A DNA stretch of 48,436 bases from Clostridia bacterium (GTDB lineage Bacteria; Bacillota; Clostridia; Oscillospirales; RGIG577). The DNA is taken from NCBI GenBank assembly GCA_017513095.1, contig JAFWDJ010000003.1, forward strand, positions 1 to 48,436, written 5' to 3'. Position numbers and translations under genes: made by a program. The notes beneath the pieces were generated by a model. It made no database searches, was not told where the DNA came from, and was given only the letters and a program-made list of their open reading frames with translations. Numbering within the stretch: the first letter of the stretch is position 1; every line of letters begins with the position of its first letter. Below are positions 16,270 through 26,165 of the stretch, piece after piece.

Positions 16270-16971
16270 CTACCATTCTATTGTGGACGGGTCGGCGGGA
16301 TTGTCGTTCTTCGTTATGCTGTTGACCCTGGCGCTTTTAAGCTCAATGACGCGGTCGGCCATCGGCGAGATCGCCTTGTTGTGGGTTATAACGACTACCG
16401 TCATGCCGCGGTTCTTGCACATATCGTATAAAAGCGCAAGTATCGCCTTGCCCGTATTGTAGTCGAGCGCACCCGTCGGCTCGTCGCATAAAAGAAGCTT
16501 CGGATTTTTCGCAAGCGCGCGCGCTATTGATACGCGCTGCTGCTCGCCGCCCGAAAGCTGCGCGGGAAAGTTGTCCTTGCGCTTTGAGAGCCCCACCGCG
16601 TCAAGCACCTCGTCGGGATCGAGCGAATTTTCGCATATCTGCGCGGCAAGCTCCACATTCTCGCGCGCCGTGAGATTGGGCACTAAATTGTAGAACTGAA
16701 ACACGAAGCCTATATCGCGGCGGCGGTAGCGGGTCAGCTCCTTTTTGCCGAATCGGGCGATGTCGCGTCCGTCTACGATTATCCGGCCGCCGTCGCAGGA
16801 GTCCATGCCGCCCAGCATATTAAGGACAGTCGTCTTGCCCGCGCCCGACGCGCCCACGATAACGCAGAACTCGCCCTTCTCTATCGAAAACGATACACCG
16901 TCGGAGGCCGTTATTGTGACCTCGCCCATCTTATAGCGTTTATACACTTCCTTAAGCTCAACAAAGCTCAT
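16270..16971 (-). CDS. ABC transporter ATP-binding protein (LolD/MacB type)
   Basis: The 233-residue ATPase shows Walker A GASGAGKT (40-47), Q-loop FVFQFYNL, signature LSGGEQQR (139-146), Walker B LLLCDEP (159-165), D-loop GALD and the switch histidine in VVVITHN. It is of the subclass that pairs with FtsX-like permeases, and its gene ends four bases before the 1060-residue permease. It follows trmB by 12 bases, so transcription may continue from there. Confidence 0.95.
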   Translation of the reverse strand: MSFVELKEVYKRYKMGEVTITASDGVSFSIEKGEFCVIVGASGAGKTTVLNMLGGMDSCDGGRIIVDGRDIARFGKKELTRYRRRDIGFVFQFYNLVPNLTARENVELAAQICENSLDPDEVLDAVGLSKRKDNFPAQLSGGEQQRVSIARALAKNPKLLLCDEPTGALDYNTGKAILALLYDMCKNRGMTVVVITHNKAISPMADRVIELKSARVNSITKNDNPADPSTIEW

Positions 16972-16983
16972 ATAAAGCTCTCC

Positions 16984-17631
16984 TTACGCGCGCTTCGCCG
17001 CGATAACCCGGTATATCGGCTGACCGAGAGATACGAACCTGTCCTCGTATTCCGTCGTGCAGTTTCCCTCGGCATATTTGGAGTTATGTAAATCAAGCGT
17101 AAGCTCTTTTAAAACAAAGCCGCATTTTGAAAACTCGCACAGCGAAAACTCAAAAAGGCGCGGATTGTCGGTCTTTAGTACTATCTCGCCGTCCGGCGCG
17201 AGTATCGTTTTATACTGCTTTAAGAAATTCTCGTGCGTAAGGCGGCGCTTCGCCTGACGGCTTTTGGGCCACGGGTCGGAGAAATTAAGGAAAATCCTTG
17301 CGACCTCGCCCTCCGAAAATATCTCCGAAAGCAGCGCCGCGTCCTCGGATATAAACAGCGCGTCCGCGATATTTTCGGCCTTTGCCTTCTCCATCGCCAT
17401 AATAAGCGCCTCGGGCACCTTTTCAAGCGCGATATAATTAAAATCCCTGTCCTCACGGGCGCACATTTTTCTCATGAACGCGCCCTTGCCCGCGCCTATC
17501 TCAAGATATAGCGGGGCGTTTCGCGAAAAAAGCTCGGAAAACCGCCCGCGGTATTCGCGCGGCTCAGCTATCAGCACGTCGGCGCAGCGTTCGAGGCGCG
17601 GGATCAGATTTTTCTTCTTTCTCATCCGCAT
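16984..17631 (-). CDS. trmB: tRNA (guanine-N7-)-methyltransferase
   Basis: The 215-residue enzyme methylates G46 of tRNA with AdoMet. Visible motifs are the AdoMet loop YLEIGAGKGAF at 42-52 and the family box FSDPWPKSRQAKRRL, where the usual KxxHxKRR form has Gln-Ala in the variable positions, followed by GEIVLKTDNPRLF and a C-terminal TEYEDRF segment. The ATG at 17631 has AAGGA ten bases upstream. It lies 61 bases after polC and may be read from that long transcript. Confidence 0.95.
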   Translation of the reverse strand: MRMRKKKNLIPRLERCADVLIAEPREYRGRFSELFSRNAPLYLEIGAGKGAFMRKMCAREDRDFNYIALEKVPEALIMAMEKAKAENIADALFISEDAALLSEIFSEGEVARIFLNFSDPWPKSRQAKRRLTHENFLKQYKTILAPDGEIVLKTDNPRLFEFSLCEFSKCGFVLKELTLDLHNSKYAEGNCTTEYEDRFVSLGQPIYRVIAAKRA

Positions 17632-17692
17632 TTTTCGTTCATCCTTCTTTCCGGATAAGACAATTATACATGTTTTTATGTAAATGTGTAAG

Positions 17693-20600
17693 CTACATTT
17701 TCAATAAATCAAAAATATCCGTCTGATTGCTCTCGGGTATGCCGCGAAGCATGCCGCGCTCGCGGAACATCTCTATAACGGTCTTAGAAACGCCCGTGCG
17801 TACGCGAAGGTCCTCGACCGTATCGAACGGACGCACCTCGCGCGCCTCCTTAATGCTTCGCGCCGCGTTCTCGCCGAGTCCCGAAAGCGCGCGGAAAGGC
17901 GGCAGTATCTTTCCGTTTACTATCTTAAAGCTCCTGCTGTCGGACTCGTATAAGTCTATCGGCAGAAACTCAAAGCCGCGGCGGTACATCTCGTAGCATA
18001 TTTCAAGGATTATATAAATGCTCTGATCCTTCTGCGAGGCGTTCGGATTCTTTTCTATCTCCTTCATGTGACGTCGGACAGTGTCGATGCCGTTCGCCAT
18101 CATGTCCGCGTCGAAGTCGTCGGCGGCCACGCTGAAATAAGCGCAGTAGAAGGCCAGCGGATAATGCACCTTGAAGTAGGCAATTCTAAACGACATAAGC
18201 ACATACGCAACGGCGTGCGCCTTGGGGAACATATACTTTATGCGGCGGCACGACTCTATGTACCATTCGGGCACGTCGAAGCTCTGCATAAGCTCCACCC
18301 ATTCGGGCTTTAAGCCCCTGCCCTTTCTTACGGACTCCATTATCGTAAACGACTCCTTTTTCGGCAGCCCCTTATGTATGAGGTACATCATTATGTCGTC
18401 GCGCGTCGATATTACGTTCTTGAGCGTCGTCGTACCGTCCAAAACAAGCTCCTGCGCGTTGTTGAGCCATACGTCGGTGCCGTGCGAAAGACCTGCGATG
18501 CGCACAAGCTCCGCAAACGTCGTGGGCTTCGTGTCAACGAGCATCTGACGCACGAACTTCGTGCCGAACTCGGGTATCGCTATCGTTCCGACGGAGTGTA
18601 TGACGTCGTCGGGCTCAAGGCCGAGCGCCTTGGGCGAGGTGAATATGCTCATCGTCTCCTCGTCGTCGAGGCGCACATCGTTTATATCAACGCCCGTAAG
18701 GTCGGTAAGCACGCGGATCATAGTCGGCGCGTCGTGGCCGAGAAGGTCGAGCTTCAAAAGATTTTCCTCTATCGAGTGATACTCAAAGTGCGTCGTTATG
18801 ATGTCGAGCTTCTGATTGTTCGCGGGCTTCTGTATGGGGCAGAAGTCGAATATCTCCTTATGCGACGGCACGACGATAAGGCCGCCGGGGTGCTGTCCCG
18901 TCGACTGGCGCGAGCCCGTGCAGCCCAGTATGAGCCTGTTTTCCTCGGCGCGGCCGACCTTCATGCCCGTCTCCTCAAGATAATGCTTTACGTAGCCGTA
19001 GGCCTTCTTTTCCTTTAATGTGCCGATGGTGCCGGCGCGGTAAACGTAGCCCGTGCCGAACATGACCTCTGTATTCTTATGAGCCGTCGCCTGATACTCG
19101 CTCGAGAAGTTGAGGTCAATATCGGGCGACTTGTCGCCGTCGAACCCTAAAAACGTCTCGAACGGTATGTCAAAGCCGTCCTTCTTCATCGGTATGCCGC
19201 AGTTCGGACAGTCCTTCGCGGGCATATCGGCGCCCGAGCCGTATTCGCCGTTTTCAAAAAATTCAACGTGCTTGCACTTCTCGCACAGATAATGCGGCGC
19301 AAGCGAATTTACCTCCGTTATGCCGTCTAAAAACGCAACGAACGACGAGCCTACGGAGCCTCGTGAGCCGACGAGGTATCCCGCCTCGTTCGACTGAAGC
19401 ACGAGCTTCTGCGCAATCGTATACATCGGCGCAAAGCCGTGCTTTATTATCGGCGTCATCTCGTGCTCTATGCGCTCGGAGACTATCGCGGGAAGGTCCT
19501 CGCCGTATATTTCCTTCGCGCGCGTCCAGACGATCTTCTCAAGGTCCTCGGCGGCGTTCGGCACATTAGGCGGGAAGCTGCCCTCCGCGATGGGGCGTAT
19601 CGGCTCCATCATGTCGGCGATGAGATTAGTATTCTCTATTACGACGCGGTGCGCGTCGCGCTCGCCGAGATACGAAAATTCGTCGAGCATTTCTTTTGTC
19701 GTGCGGTAGTAAAGCGGCGTCGACTCCTCGTCCTCAAAGCCGTGTCCGCTCATAAGGATGCGCCTGAATATTTCGTCCTCGGGATTTAAGAAGTGCACGT
19801 CGCCCGTGGCCGCCACGGGTATCGAAAGCTCGTCGCCGAGCGACAGTATGAGGCGGTTATGCGCCTTTAGCTCCTCTATGTCCTTCGCGCGCCCCTTGTC
19901 GATTAAAAAGCGGTTGTTGTCGAGCGGCTGAATCTCCAAAAAGTCGTAAAACTGCGCAATGTTTACGAGCCTGTCGTGATCCGCGCCGTCGAGTATTGCG
20001 CCGTAAAGCTCGCCCGCAACGCAGGCGCTTCCGATTATAAGACCCTCGCGGTGGGCGATGAGCTTGCTTTTAAGTATCCTCGGGCGCTTGTAAAAATCGT
20101 CGATATGCGCCCACGAAACGAGCTTGTATAAATTTTTAAGTCCCGTATAATTTTTCGCAAATATTATCTGATGATACGACTTTAAGCTCGTAGTTTTTAC
20201 CTGCGCGCCGTCCGAGAGCGCGTTTATCTGTCCCGTCGATGATATCTTATATTCGTCTTTAAGCTCGCGCGCCATTTTTACGAAGATGCCCGCAAGCACG
20301 GCGGCGTCGTCGCAGGCGCGGTGATGATTGAATTCGTCCATTTCAAGATGGCGCGCCAGCGTGTCGAGTTTGTGATTTTTAAGGTTTGGATAGAGTGTGC
20401 GCGAAAGCTCCACGGTATCAAGAGACGTCTGCGCCTTTATAATGCCGAGGCGCGCCTTCGCTTCGTTTAAAAAGCCCATATCGAATGAGGCGTTGTGCGC
20501 GACCATTACCGCGTCGCCCGAAAAGTCTAAAAACGCGCGCACGGCCTCTTCCTCGCCGGGCGCGTGTGCGACCATTTCGTCGGTTATGCCCGTAAGGTCG

Positions 20601-21769
20601 GTAATTCTTTCGGGGATATGCATACCGGGGTTTACGAACGTCGAGAACGTATCCTTTATCTCGCCGCCTTGCACCCTTACGGCGCCTATCTCCGTTATTC
20701 TGTCCTTCTTTTTTGAAAGGCCCGTCGTCTCGAAGTCGAATACGACATATTCGCCCGAAAGCGGTTCGTCGCGGCTGCCGTCGACTATCTTTTTCGTCGT
20801 GCCGTCGATGTCGTTGACGAAATAGGCCTCTACGCCGTAGAGTATCTTTATGCCGTGCTTCTTTGAGGCCTTCATCGCGTCGGGATACGCCTGAAGCACG
20901 CCGTGATCCGTCACGGCTATCGCCTTGTGTCCCATGATTTTTGCGGCCTCGCAGAAATCGTTTATCGAATTCGTCGCGTCGAGCGCCGACATCTGCGTAT
21001 GAAGATGAAGCTCCACGCGCTTTTCGGCGCACTCATCGAGGCGCACCGTCTTTTCGCATTCCTGAAGGTCTGTCATATCGAGCACGACGTCGCCCGTAAA
21101 GCTGTCCGTGCCCATAACGCCGCGCACGATGAAGCTTTTGCCCTTCTTTACGGTGGCGGTCACGTCGTCGACCTTCGATTTCGCCAAAAGCTTTTTTACG
21201 CGCACCGAGTTCGTCTTGTCCGTAACGTCGAATATGATTATCGTGCGCCCTTTCTTCGTCACCTTTACGTCGCAGAAGAAGACCTCGCCGCGAACGGCCA
21301 CGTCGCCTGAATCGGCGGTCACGTCGGCCATTTTCGTTATCGGTATATCTATGGCGCGTCCGAAGATCACGCTCTCGTCGTTTTTCGGCGCGGGAGCGTC
21401 TTCTTTTTCGTTGCTTTCGTCGGCTTTTTTCTCCTTCTCATTCTTCGGTGCGGGCGCGGGCGCTTCGGGGAGCTCGTTCGGCTCGTCGTCGGGGCTCTCG
21501 TCCCACGGGGGCGCATCGACCGCGCAGTCTTCGGGCGCGCGTTTTTCCATGGATATTTCCACCACGATATCCGAAAGGCGGTACGCCTTCTCAATGCGGT
21601 CGAAAATATCGGCTAAGGCCTTAGGGTCGTAATCGCCCGAAAAGCCGAGCTTTAAGCTTATTTCGCGCTTTTCGCGGTCCACCGCAAGCTTCTTTACGCT
21701 GCATATGCCGTCTATTTCATTTGCTCTGCCGTCAAACTTCACGAGCGTGAAGCGTTCGCTGAGTTTCAT
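17693..21769 (-). CDS. polC: DNA polymerase III alpha subunit, Gram-positive PolC type
   Basis: This 1358-residue replicative polymerase carries its own 3'-5' proofreading exonuclease. In order: an N-terminal domain with an acidic Pro/Lys-rich linker near 85-130, an OB domain, PHP domain (ELHLHTQMSALD, VTDHGVLQAYPD), DEDD exonuclease from about residue 345 (VVFDFETTGLS; HNASFDMGFL; HHRACDDAAVL), palm with DIDLNFSSEYQ, a zinc ribbon (CEKCKH and CPNCG), fingers and a C-terminal tandem HhH region. The PHP metal residues appear intact. PolC identifies the host as a low-GC Gram-positive lineage even though this DNA is GC-rich. It is the last gene of the pyrH-ispG-polC cluster. Confidence 0.98.
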   Translation of the reverse strand: MKLSERFTLVKFDGRANEIDGICSVKKLAVDREKREISLKLGFSGDYDPKALADIFDRIEKAYRLSDIVVEISMEKRAPEDCAVDAPPWDESPDDEPNELPEAPAPAPKNEKEKKADESNEKEDAPAPKNDESVIFGRAIDIPITKMADVTADSGDVAVRGEVFFCDVKVTKKGRTIIIFDVTDKTNSVRVKKLLAKSKVDDVTATVKKGKSFIVRGVMGTDSFTGDVVLDMTDLQECEKTVRLDECAEKRVELHLHTQMSALDATNSINDFCEAAKIMGHKAIAVTDHGVLQAYPDAMKASKKHGIKILYGVEAYFVNDIDGTTKKIVDGSRDEPLSGEYVVFDFETTGLSKKKDRITEIGAVRVQGGEIKDTFSTFVNPGMHIPERITDLTGITDEMVAHAPGEEEAVRAFLDFSGDAVMVAHNASFDMGFLNEAKARLGIIKAQTSLDTVELSRTLYPNLKNHKLDTLARHLEMDEFNHHRACDDAAVLAGIFVKMARELKDEYKISSTGQINALSDGAQVKTTSLKSYHQIIFAKNYTGLKNLYKLVSWAHIDDFYKRPRILKSKLIAHREGLIIGSACVAGELYGAILDGADHDRLVNIAQFYDFLEIQPLDNNRFLIDKGRAKDIEELKAHNRLILSLGDELSIPVAATGDVHFLNPEDEIFRRILMSGHGFEDEESTPLYYRTTKEMLDEFSYLGERDAHRVVIENTNLIADMMEPIRPIAEGSFPPNVPNAAEDLEKIVWTRAKEIYGEDLPAIVSERIEHEMTPIIKHGFAPMYTIAQKLVLQSNEAGYLVGSRGSVGSSFVAFLDGITEVNSLAPHYLCEKCKHVEFFENGEYGSGADMPAKDCPNCGIPMKKDGFDIPFETFLGFDGDKSPDIDLNFSSEYQATAHKNTEVMFGTGYVYRAGTIGTLKEKKAYGYVKHYLEETGMKVGRAEENRLILGCTGSRQSTGQHPGGLIVVPSHKEIFDFCPIQKPANNQKLDIITTHFEYHSIEENLLKLDLLGHDAPTMIRVLTDLTGVDINDVRLDDEETMSIFTSPKALGLEPDDVIHSVGTIAIPEFGTKFVRQMLVDTKPTTFAELVRIAGLSHGTDVWLNNAQELVLDGTTTLKNVISTRDDIMMYLIHKGLPKKESFTIMESVRKGRGLKPEWVELMQSFDVPEWYIESCRRIKYMFPKAHAVAYVLMSFRIAYFKVHYPLAFYCAYFSVAADDFDADMMANGIDTVRRHMKEIEKNPNASQKDQSIYIILEICYEMYRRGFEFLPIDLYESDSRSFKIVNGKILPPFRALSGLGENAARSIKEAREVRPFDTVEDLRVRTGVSKTVIEMFRERGMLRGIPESNQTDIFDLLKM

Positions 21770-21848
21770 TCGTTTACCTCGTTCGTTTCAAGTTTAATCG
21801 GCGCGCTGCAAAACACATCGTTTCACAGCGCGCTTGCGTTTTTTGATA

Positions 21849-22892
21849 TCAGACCATGGCTTTTATCTCTTTTAAAAGCTCCGTAAGGATTTCGCTCTCC
21901 GGTATTTTTCTTATTATCTCGCCGTGCTTGAAAAGCACCGCCGAGCCGCTTCCTCCCGCAACGCCCACGTCGGCCTCACGGGCCTCGCCCGGGCCGTTTA
22001 CGGCGCAGCCCATAACGGCCACCTTTATCGGCGCGTTTATGTCCTTTATCGCCTCGCTTACGGCCTTCGCAATGGGTATCATGTCAATCTGGCACCGTCC
22101 GCACGTCGGGCAGGAAATAAGCTGCGGCCTGTCGCGAAGCAGGCCTATGGCCCGAAGTATATTCTTGCCCGCGTATACCTCCTGCACGGGATCGTCGGTA
22201 AGCGACACCCTTATCGTGTCGCCGATGCCGTCGCAGAGAAGCGAGCCTATGCCCACGGCAGATTTAATAATGCCCGTCTCGTATGTACCGGCCTCTGTCA
22301 CGCCCAGATGAAGCGGATAGTCGCGCGTGCGGCTCATAAGGCGGTAGGCCTCTATCGTCGTTTTCACGTCGGACGATTTAAGCGACACCGCGATGTCGAA
22401 AAAGCCCTCGTCCTCAAGCATCGTTATATGCCCGAGCGCGCTTTCAACTATAGCCTCGGCGCAGACTCTGCCGTATTTTTTTAAGATGTCCTTTTCAAGC
22501 GAGCCGCCGTTTACGCCGATGCGTATCGGTATGCCGCGTTCGGCGCACGATTTTACCACGGCCCGCACACGCTCCCGCGAGCCGATGTTGCCGGGGTTTA
22601 TGCGTATCTTGTCCATACCGGCGTCGGCGGCGATGAGCGCAAGTTTGTAATCGAAATGAATGTCCGCGACGAGCGGCATATCGGTGCCGCGTCTTATCTC
22701 GTAAAGCGCGCGCGCCGCCGTCTCGTCGGGCACGGCAAGTCTTACGATATCGCAGCCCGCCGCCTCAAAGCGCGATATCTCTAAAAGCGTCTTTTTCACG
22801 TCGCGCGTATCCGTATTCGCCATCGTCTGAACCGATACGGGCGCACCGCCGCCTATCTCTATGTTTCTTACTTTAATTTTTCTTGAAGCCAT
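21849..22892 (-). CDS. ispG: 4-hydroxy-3-methylbut-2-enyl diphosphate synthase
   Basis: IspG (GcpE) reduces MEcPP to HMBPP in the MEP isoprenoid pathway. The 347-residue product has the TIM-barrel N-terminus ([20 protein letters not shown]) and the [4Fe-4S] ligands in [13 protein letters not shown] and [11 protein letters not shown]. Twelve bases separate it from rseP upstream. Dxr, another MEP enzyme, is two genes upstream, so isoprenoid synthesis and its use by UppS are clustered. Confidence 0.97.
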   Translation of the reverse strand: MASRKIKVRNIEIGGGAPVSVQTMANTDTRDVKKTLLEISRFEAAGCDIVRLAVPDETAARALYEIRRGTDMPLVADIHFDYKLALIAADAGMDKIRINPGNIGSRERVRAVVKSCAERGIPIRIGVNGGSLEKDILKKYGRVCAEAIVESALGHITMLEDEGFFDIAVSLKSSDVKTTIEAYRLMSRTRDYPLHLGVTEAGTYETGIIKSAVGIGSLLCDGIGDTIRVSLTDDPVQEVYAGKNILRAIGLLRDRPQLISCPTCGRCQIDMIPIAKAVSEAIKDINAPIKVAVMGCAVNGPGEAREADVGVAGGSGSAVLFKHGEIIRKIPESEILTELLKEIKAMV

Positions 22893-22904
22893 ATATACTC
22901 TCCT

Positions 22905-23972
22905 TTACGACGGCAAAAGCTTTAATATGTCCTGATATGCTATGAACACGGCGAGTAAAAGAAACGCCACAAGCCCCGCCAGATGGACAAGGTTCTCCTT
23001 TTCGGGCGGCACGGGACGCCGCGCGACAAGCTCAAATATCATAAAGACTATGCGTCCGCCGTCGAGCGCGGGCAGCGGCAAAAGATTTACTACCGCTAAG
23101 TTTATCGTTATGAACGCCACAAGCTGCCAGAACGTCTTCCATCCGACCTTTATCGCGCTTGTTATCGCGCTCCCCACACCTATGGGGCCCGAAAGCTCCG
23201 TCACGCCGACCTTGCCGCGCACAAGGTCGCCCAGGGTCACCCAAATGAGCTTCGCCGTAGCGAGCGACTTATAAAACGCGGCCCGAATCGTGCCGAAGAA
23301 CGTCGCCTTTTCGGTTGCGACGTAGAAATCCGTATACACGAGATGATACGGCTTGCCCTCGTCCTTCGGGCTTCCCGTTATCTCGGATTTGTCGTACGTT
23401 TCAAAGGGGAAATTTACGTCTTTTAAGACTATCGTCTCGCCGTCCCGCACAACGGTTATGTCTATCGGCTCGTCGCCGCGGCTCGTAAGATAATATACGA
23501 TGTCGTCGGATATATTCGTCACCGTGGAGTTGAGTCTAACTATCCTGTCGCCTACCATGAGGCCCGCCTCCTGCGTGGGGTAGCTTTCCATCCCCTCGCG
23601 GAAGCCCGAAACGACGGTAGTTCCGATAATGCCCGCCGAGCCTACCATTATTGCGAAAATCAAAAATCCGGCTATGAAATTCATAACGGAGCCCGCGATA
23701 ACGACAATAAAGCGCGTATAGAGCGGCTTTTTTGAAAACGAGCCCGCGGAATCGAGGCTTTCCTCCTCGCCCTCCATCTTGCAGTAGCCGCCTATCGGAA
23801 AAACGCGCAGCGAATACTGCGTACCCTTATACGTGCGTTTGAAGAACGCGGGGCCCATGCCCACGGCAAACTCCTCTACGTTTATGCCCGAGAGCTTCGC
23901 CGTGATGAAGTGGCCGAATTCATGGAACGTGATAAGGAACGAAAAAACGAGTATCGTGATTATTACGCCTAT
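22905..23972 (-). CDS. rseP: Site-2 intramembrane metalloprotease RseP with non-canonical start
   Basis: The protein has the zinc-protease motif HEFGH (residues 17-21), a PDZ domain (EAGLMVGDRIVRLN), and the second active-site box NLLPLPALDGGRI. RseP cleaves membrane-anchored anti-sigma factors and remnant signal peptides. No ATG, GTG, TTG or CTG lies between the dxr stop (TGA 23981-23979) and HEFGH. The reading frame is that of dxr, so only TCT-AAG separates the TGA from ATA at 23972-23970. AGAGG at 23986-23982 is nine bases before this ATA, the best start candidate (355 residues). The first ATG, at 23864, lies beyond the motif and would give a protein lacking TM1 and the zinc site. Confidence 0.93.
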   Translation of the reverse strand: MGVIITILVFSFLITFHEFGHFITAKLSGINVEEFAVGMGPAFFKRTYKGTQYSLRVFPIGGYCKMEGEEESLDSAGSFSKKPLYTRFIVVIAGSVMNFIAGFLIFAIMVGSAGIIGTTVVSGFREGMESYPTQEAGLMVGDRIVRLNSTVTNISDDIVYYLTSRGDEPIDITVVRDGETIVLKDVNFPFETYDKSEITGSPKDEGKPYHLVYTDFYVATEKATFFGTIRAAFYKSLATAKLIWVTLGDLVRGKVGVTELSGPIGVGSAITSAIKVGWKTFWQLVAFITINLAVVNLLPLPALDGGRIVFMIFELVARRPVPPEKENLVHLAGLVAFLLLAVFIAYQDILKLLPS

Positions 23973-23978
23973 CTTAGA

Positions 23979-25139
23979 TCACCTCTTAAGCTTCTCTGCC
24001 GCAGCATAAACGCGGCGTCTTGCCTTTTCGTCCGCGGCGAGTATTTCGTCAAGCGAAGGGGCCTTTATGTATTCATGCGCCGAAAGCGCGTCACAGACGA
24101 GCCTTGCGATATCGGTAAAGCCCGCTTTGTTGTTTAAAAACAGCTCGACCGCCGCTTCGTTTGCGCCGTTTAATACGACCGTGGCCGTGCCGAGCTTCTC
24201 TGCGCTCTCGCGCGCAAGCCCAAGGCACGGGAAGCGCTCGAAGTCGGGCTTATAAAACGTAAGCCTCCCCGCGTCCGAAAGGCTCAGCCTCTTTACGGGA
24301 AGCGCCGCGCGCCGCTCGTAATTTATGGCGTAGGCTATCGGAAGGCGCATATCGGGCGTGCCGAGCTCGGCTATCACCGCGCCGTCACAAAACTCCGCCG
24401 CCGAATGAATTATGCTTTCGGGATGTATTATTATCTCTATTTCGTCGGGCGAGACGGAAAACAGATGCATCGCCTCGATAAATTCAAGCCCCTTGTTCAT
24501 CATTGTAGCGGAGTCGATGGTGATTTTTGGTCCCATGCTCCAATTCGGGTGCTTTAACGCGTCGGAGACAGTCACGCGCTCCATCTGTTCCTTCGTAAAT
24601 TCCCGAAACGGGCCGCCCGAGGCCGTAAGTATAAGGCGCGAAAGCTCTCCGCGCGCGCCCGAGCGAAGCGACTGCCATATCGCGCTGTGCTCAGAATCAA
24701 TGGGCAGTATCTTTACGCCCCGCTTTTTCGCCGCGTCCATAACAAGCGTGCCGCCCGCGACGAGCGTCTCCTTATTTGCAAGCGCCACGTCGCAGCCCGC
24801 CTCTATCGCCGCAAGCGTGGGACAAAGGCCCACCATACCGCCGAGGGCGTTTAGCACGAGATCGGGCGCGGCATCCCTTATCATATCGCACATGCCCGAA
24901 ACTCCGGCGTATATCTTATGCGCGCCGCCGACGCGCGCGGCCATGTCCCGCGCCGCATCCGCGTTTCCGGCGCATGCCATCGGTATGGCGCGTTTCTCAA
25001 TCTCGCTTTCCAAAAAGCCGGTACTTTTGTTTACAGCAGCGCCGACTATCTCAAATTCGTCCGATTCGTCTATAACGTCGAGGGCCTGACGGCCTATCGA
25101 GCCTGAAAGCCCCAGTATTACTATCCTTTTTTTATCCAT
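23979..25139 (-). CDS. dxr: 1-deoxy-D-xylulose 5-phosphate reductoisomerase
   Basis: Dxr makes MEP from DXP with NADPH. The 386-residue product begins MDKKRIVILGLSGSIGRQ, the nucleotide-binding loop having Ser where Thr is common. It contains ALANKETLVAGG, LPIDSEHSAIWQ with the metal-binding Asp/Glu, ILTASGGPFR, and HPNWSMGPKITIDSATMMNKGLE (shown here as family pattern). ATG 25139 is preferred because GGAG lies eight bases upstream; a GTG three codons earlier overlaps that site. It ends TGA, with rseP continuing in the same frame. Confidence 0.97.
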   Translation of the reverse strand: MDKKRIVILGLSGSIGRQALDVIDESDEFEIVGAAVNKSTGFLESEIEKRAIPMACAGNADAARDMAARVGGAHKIYAGVSGMCDMIRDAAPDLVLNALGGMVGLCPTLAAIEAGCDVALANKETLVAGGTLVMDAAKKRGVKILPIDSEHSAIWQSLRSGARGELSRLILTASGGPFREFTKEQMERVTVSDALKHPNWSMGPKITIDSATMMNKGLEFIEAMHLFSVSPDEIEIIIHPESIIHSAAEFCDGAVIAELGTPDMRLPIAYAINYERRAALPVKRLSLSDAGRLTFYKPDFERFPCLGLARESAEKLGTATVVLNGANEAAVELFLNNKAGFTDIARLVCDALSAHEYIKAPSLDEILAADEKARRRVYAAAEKLKR

Positions 25140-25238
25140 GTATGACACTCCTGCCCCGCCCCCGATAAGACAACATTATATTATCGCCGAAACGGGCGCG
25201 TTTATTCGCAGATTCTTTATTTCACCGCAAAAATTACG

Positions 25239-25266
25239 GCGGACGGCGAAAAAACTTCCCGTCCGC
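25239..25266. terminator. Hairpin between cdsA and dxr
   Basis: GCGGACGG (25239-25246) pairs with CCGTCCGC (25259-25266). The T-run is better on the plus strand (TTTTTT at 25270), but TAATTTTT also follows on the minus strand. It may attenuate transcription between cdsA and dxr. Confidence 0.45.
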
Positions 25267-25276
25267 GCGTTTTTTA

Positions 25277-26086
25277 TCACATCAGCACAGTGAAATTATG
25301 TAAGAGCAGACTCATAAGCGGCGCCGTAAACAGCACGCTGTCAAATCTGTCAAGCACTCCGCCGTGCCCCGGCATTATATCGCCGTAATCCTTTATGCCG
25401 TACTGCCGCTTTATCACCGAGGCCGCAAGGTCGCCTATCTCGGCTATCACCGCGCCCAGCGCGCCGAAGAGCGCCAAAAGCGGGTAATTCACGGTAAAGC
25501 CGAACACATGCTGCATCACGAGCCCGAAAATAAGAAAGCTTGCAATACCTCCCGCAAAGCCTCCTATGGCTCCCTCGACCGTCTTTTTCGGGCTTACCCG
25601 CGGCGCGAATTTATGGCGTCCGAAGAAGCGCCCCACGAAAAACGCGCACGAGTCTGTTATAAAAGCCGCAAAAAAGACGAGATATATGAGATACTTGCCG
25701 TTGTCGAGCATTCTCACCTTGACTACCTGCGAAAAGAACACGGGCACGAACAGCGCTATCATGAACGTCATCGCGATATGCTCGAATTTTATCGTTTCTC
25801 CGCCGCCTATGATAACTATCAAAAACAGAGCCGTTATTGTAAGAAGTATCAGGCCGAAGAATGAGTTGATGCCCGCGAACTGGAAAAACATTATGACTAT
25901 GGCGCATATTGCTCCCACGATAACGAGCGGCTTATATTTAATTATTCCTATTGTGCGGTAAAGCTCATACATCGCAACGAGCGATATCACTATCATGCAG
26001 CCTTCCATCAGATAAAGATTGTTGGAAAACAGCACGACGAGCAGTATGGCAAGCCCCACCGCAGATGAAATCAGCCTTTTTCCCAT
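25277..26086 (-). CDS. cdsA: Phosphatidate cytidylyltransferase
   Basis: CdsA makes CDP-diacylglycerol from phosphatidate and CTP, the branch point of membrane phospholipid synthesis. The 269-residue product has about eight membrane segments and the C-terminal signature SVIKRQYGIKDYGDIMPGHG followed by GVLDRFDS. ATG 26086 (MGKRLISSAVG) has GGAGGGG four bases upstream; a longer frame start lies beyond this site and is unlikely. It lies between uppS and dxr in the conserved order. Confidence 0.95.
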   Translation of the reverse strand: MGKRLISSAVGLAILLVVLFSNNLYLMEGCMIVISLVAMYELYRTIGIIKYKPLVIVGAICAIVIMFFQFAGINSFFGLILLTITALFLIVIIGGGETIKFEHIAMTFMIALFVPVFFSQVVKVRMLDNGKYLIYLVFFAAFITDSCAFFVGRFFGRHKFAPRVSPKKTVEGAIGGFAGGIASFLIFGLVMQHVFGFTVNYPLLALFGALGAVIAEIGDLAASVIKRQYGIKDYGDIMPGHGGVLDRFDSVLFTAPLMSLLLHNFTVLM

Positions 26087-26165
26087 AAACCCCTCCCCAC
26101 GCGGGTATACAGGCGGCGAAATCATTGATTTCGCCGCTTATGATTTTTAATAGGGTGTAACTTCT

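Noticed and set aside
23979-23981. TGA as a selenocysteine codon joining Dxr and RseP
   Set aside because: Dxr ends at its normal C-terminus here and no hairpin suited to selenocysteine insertion is evident just after the TGA. Non-standard initiation is simpler.
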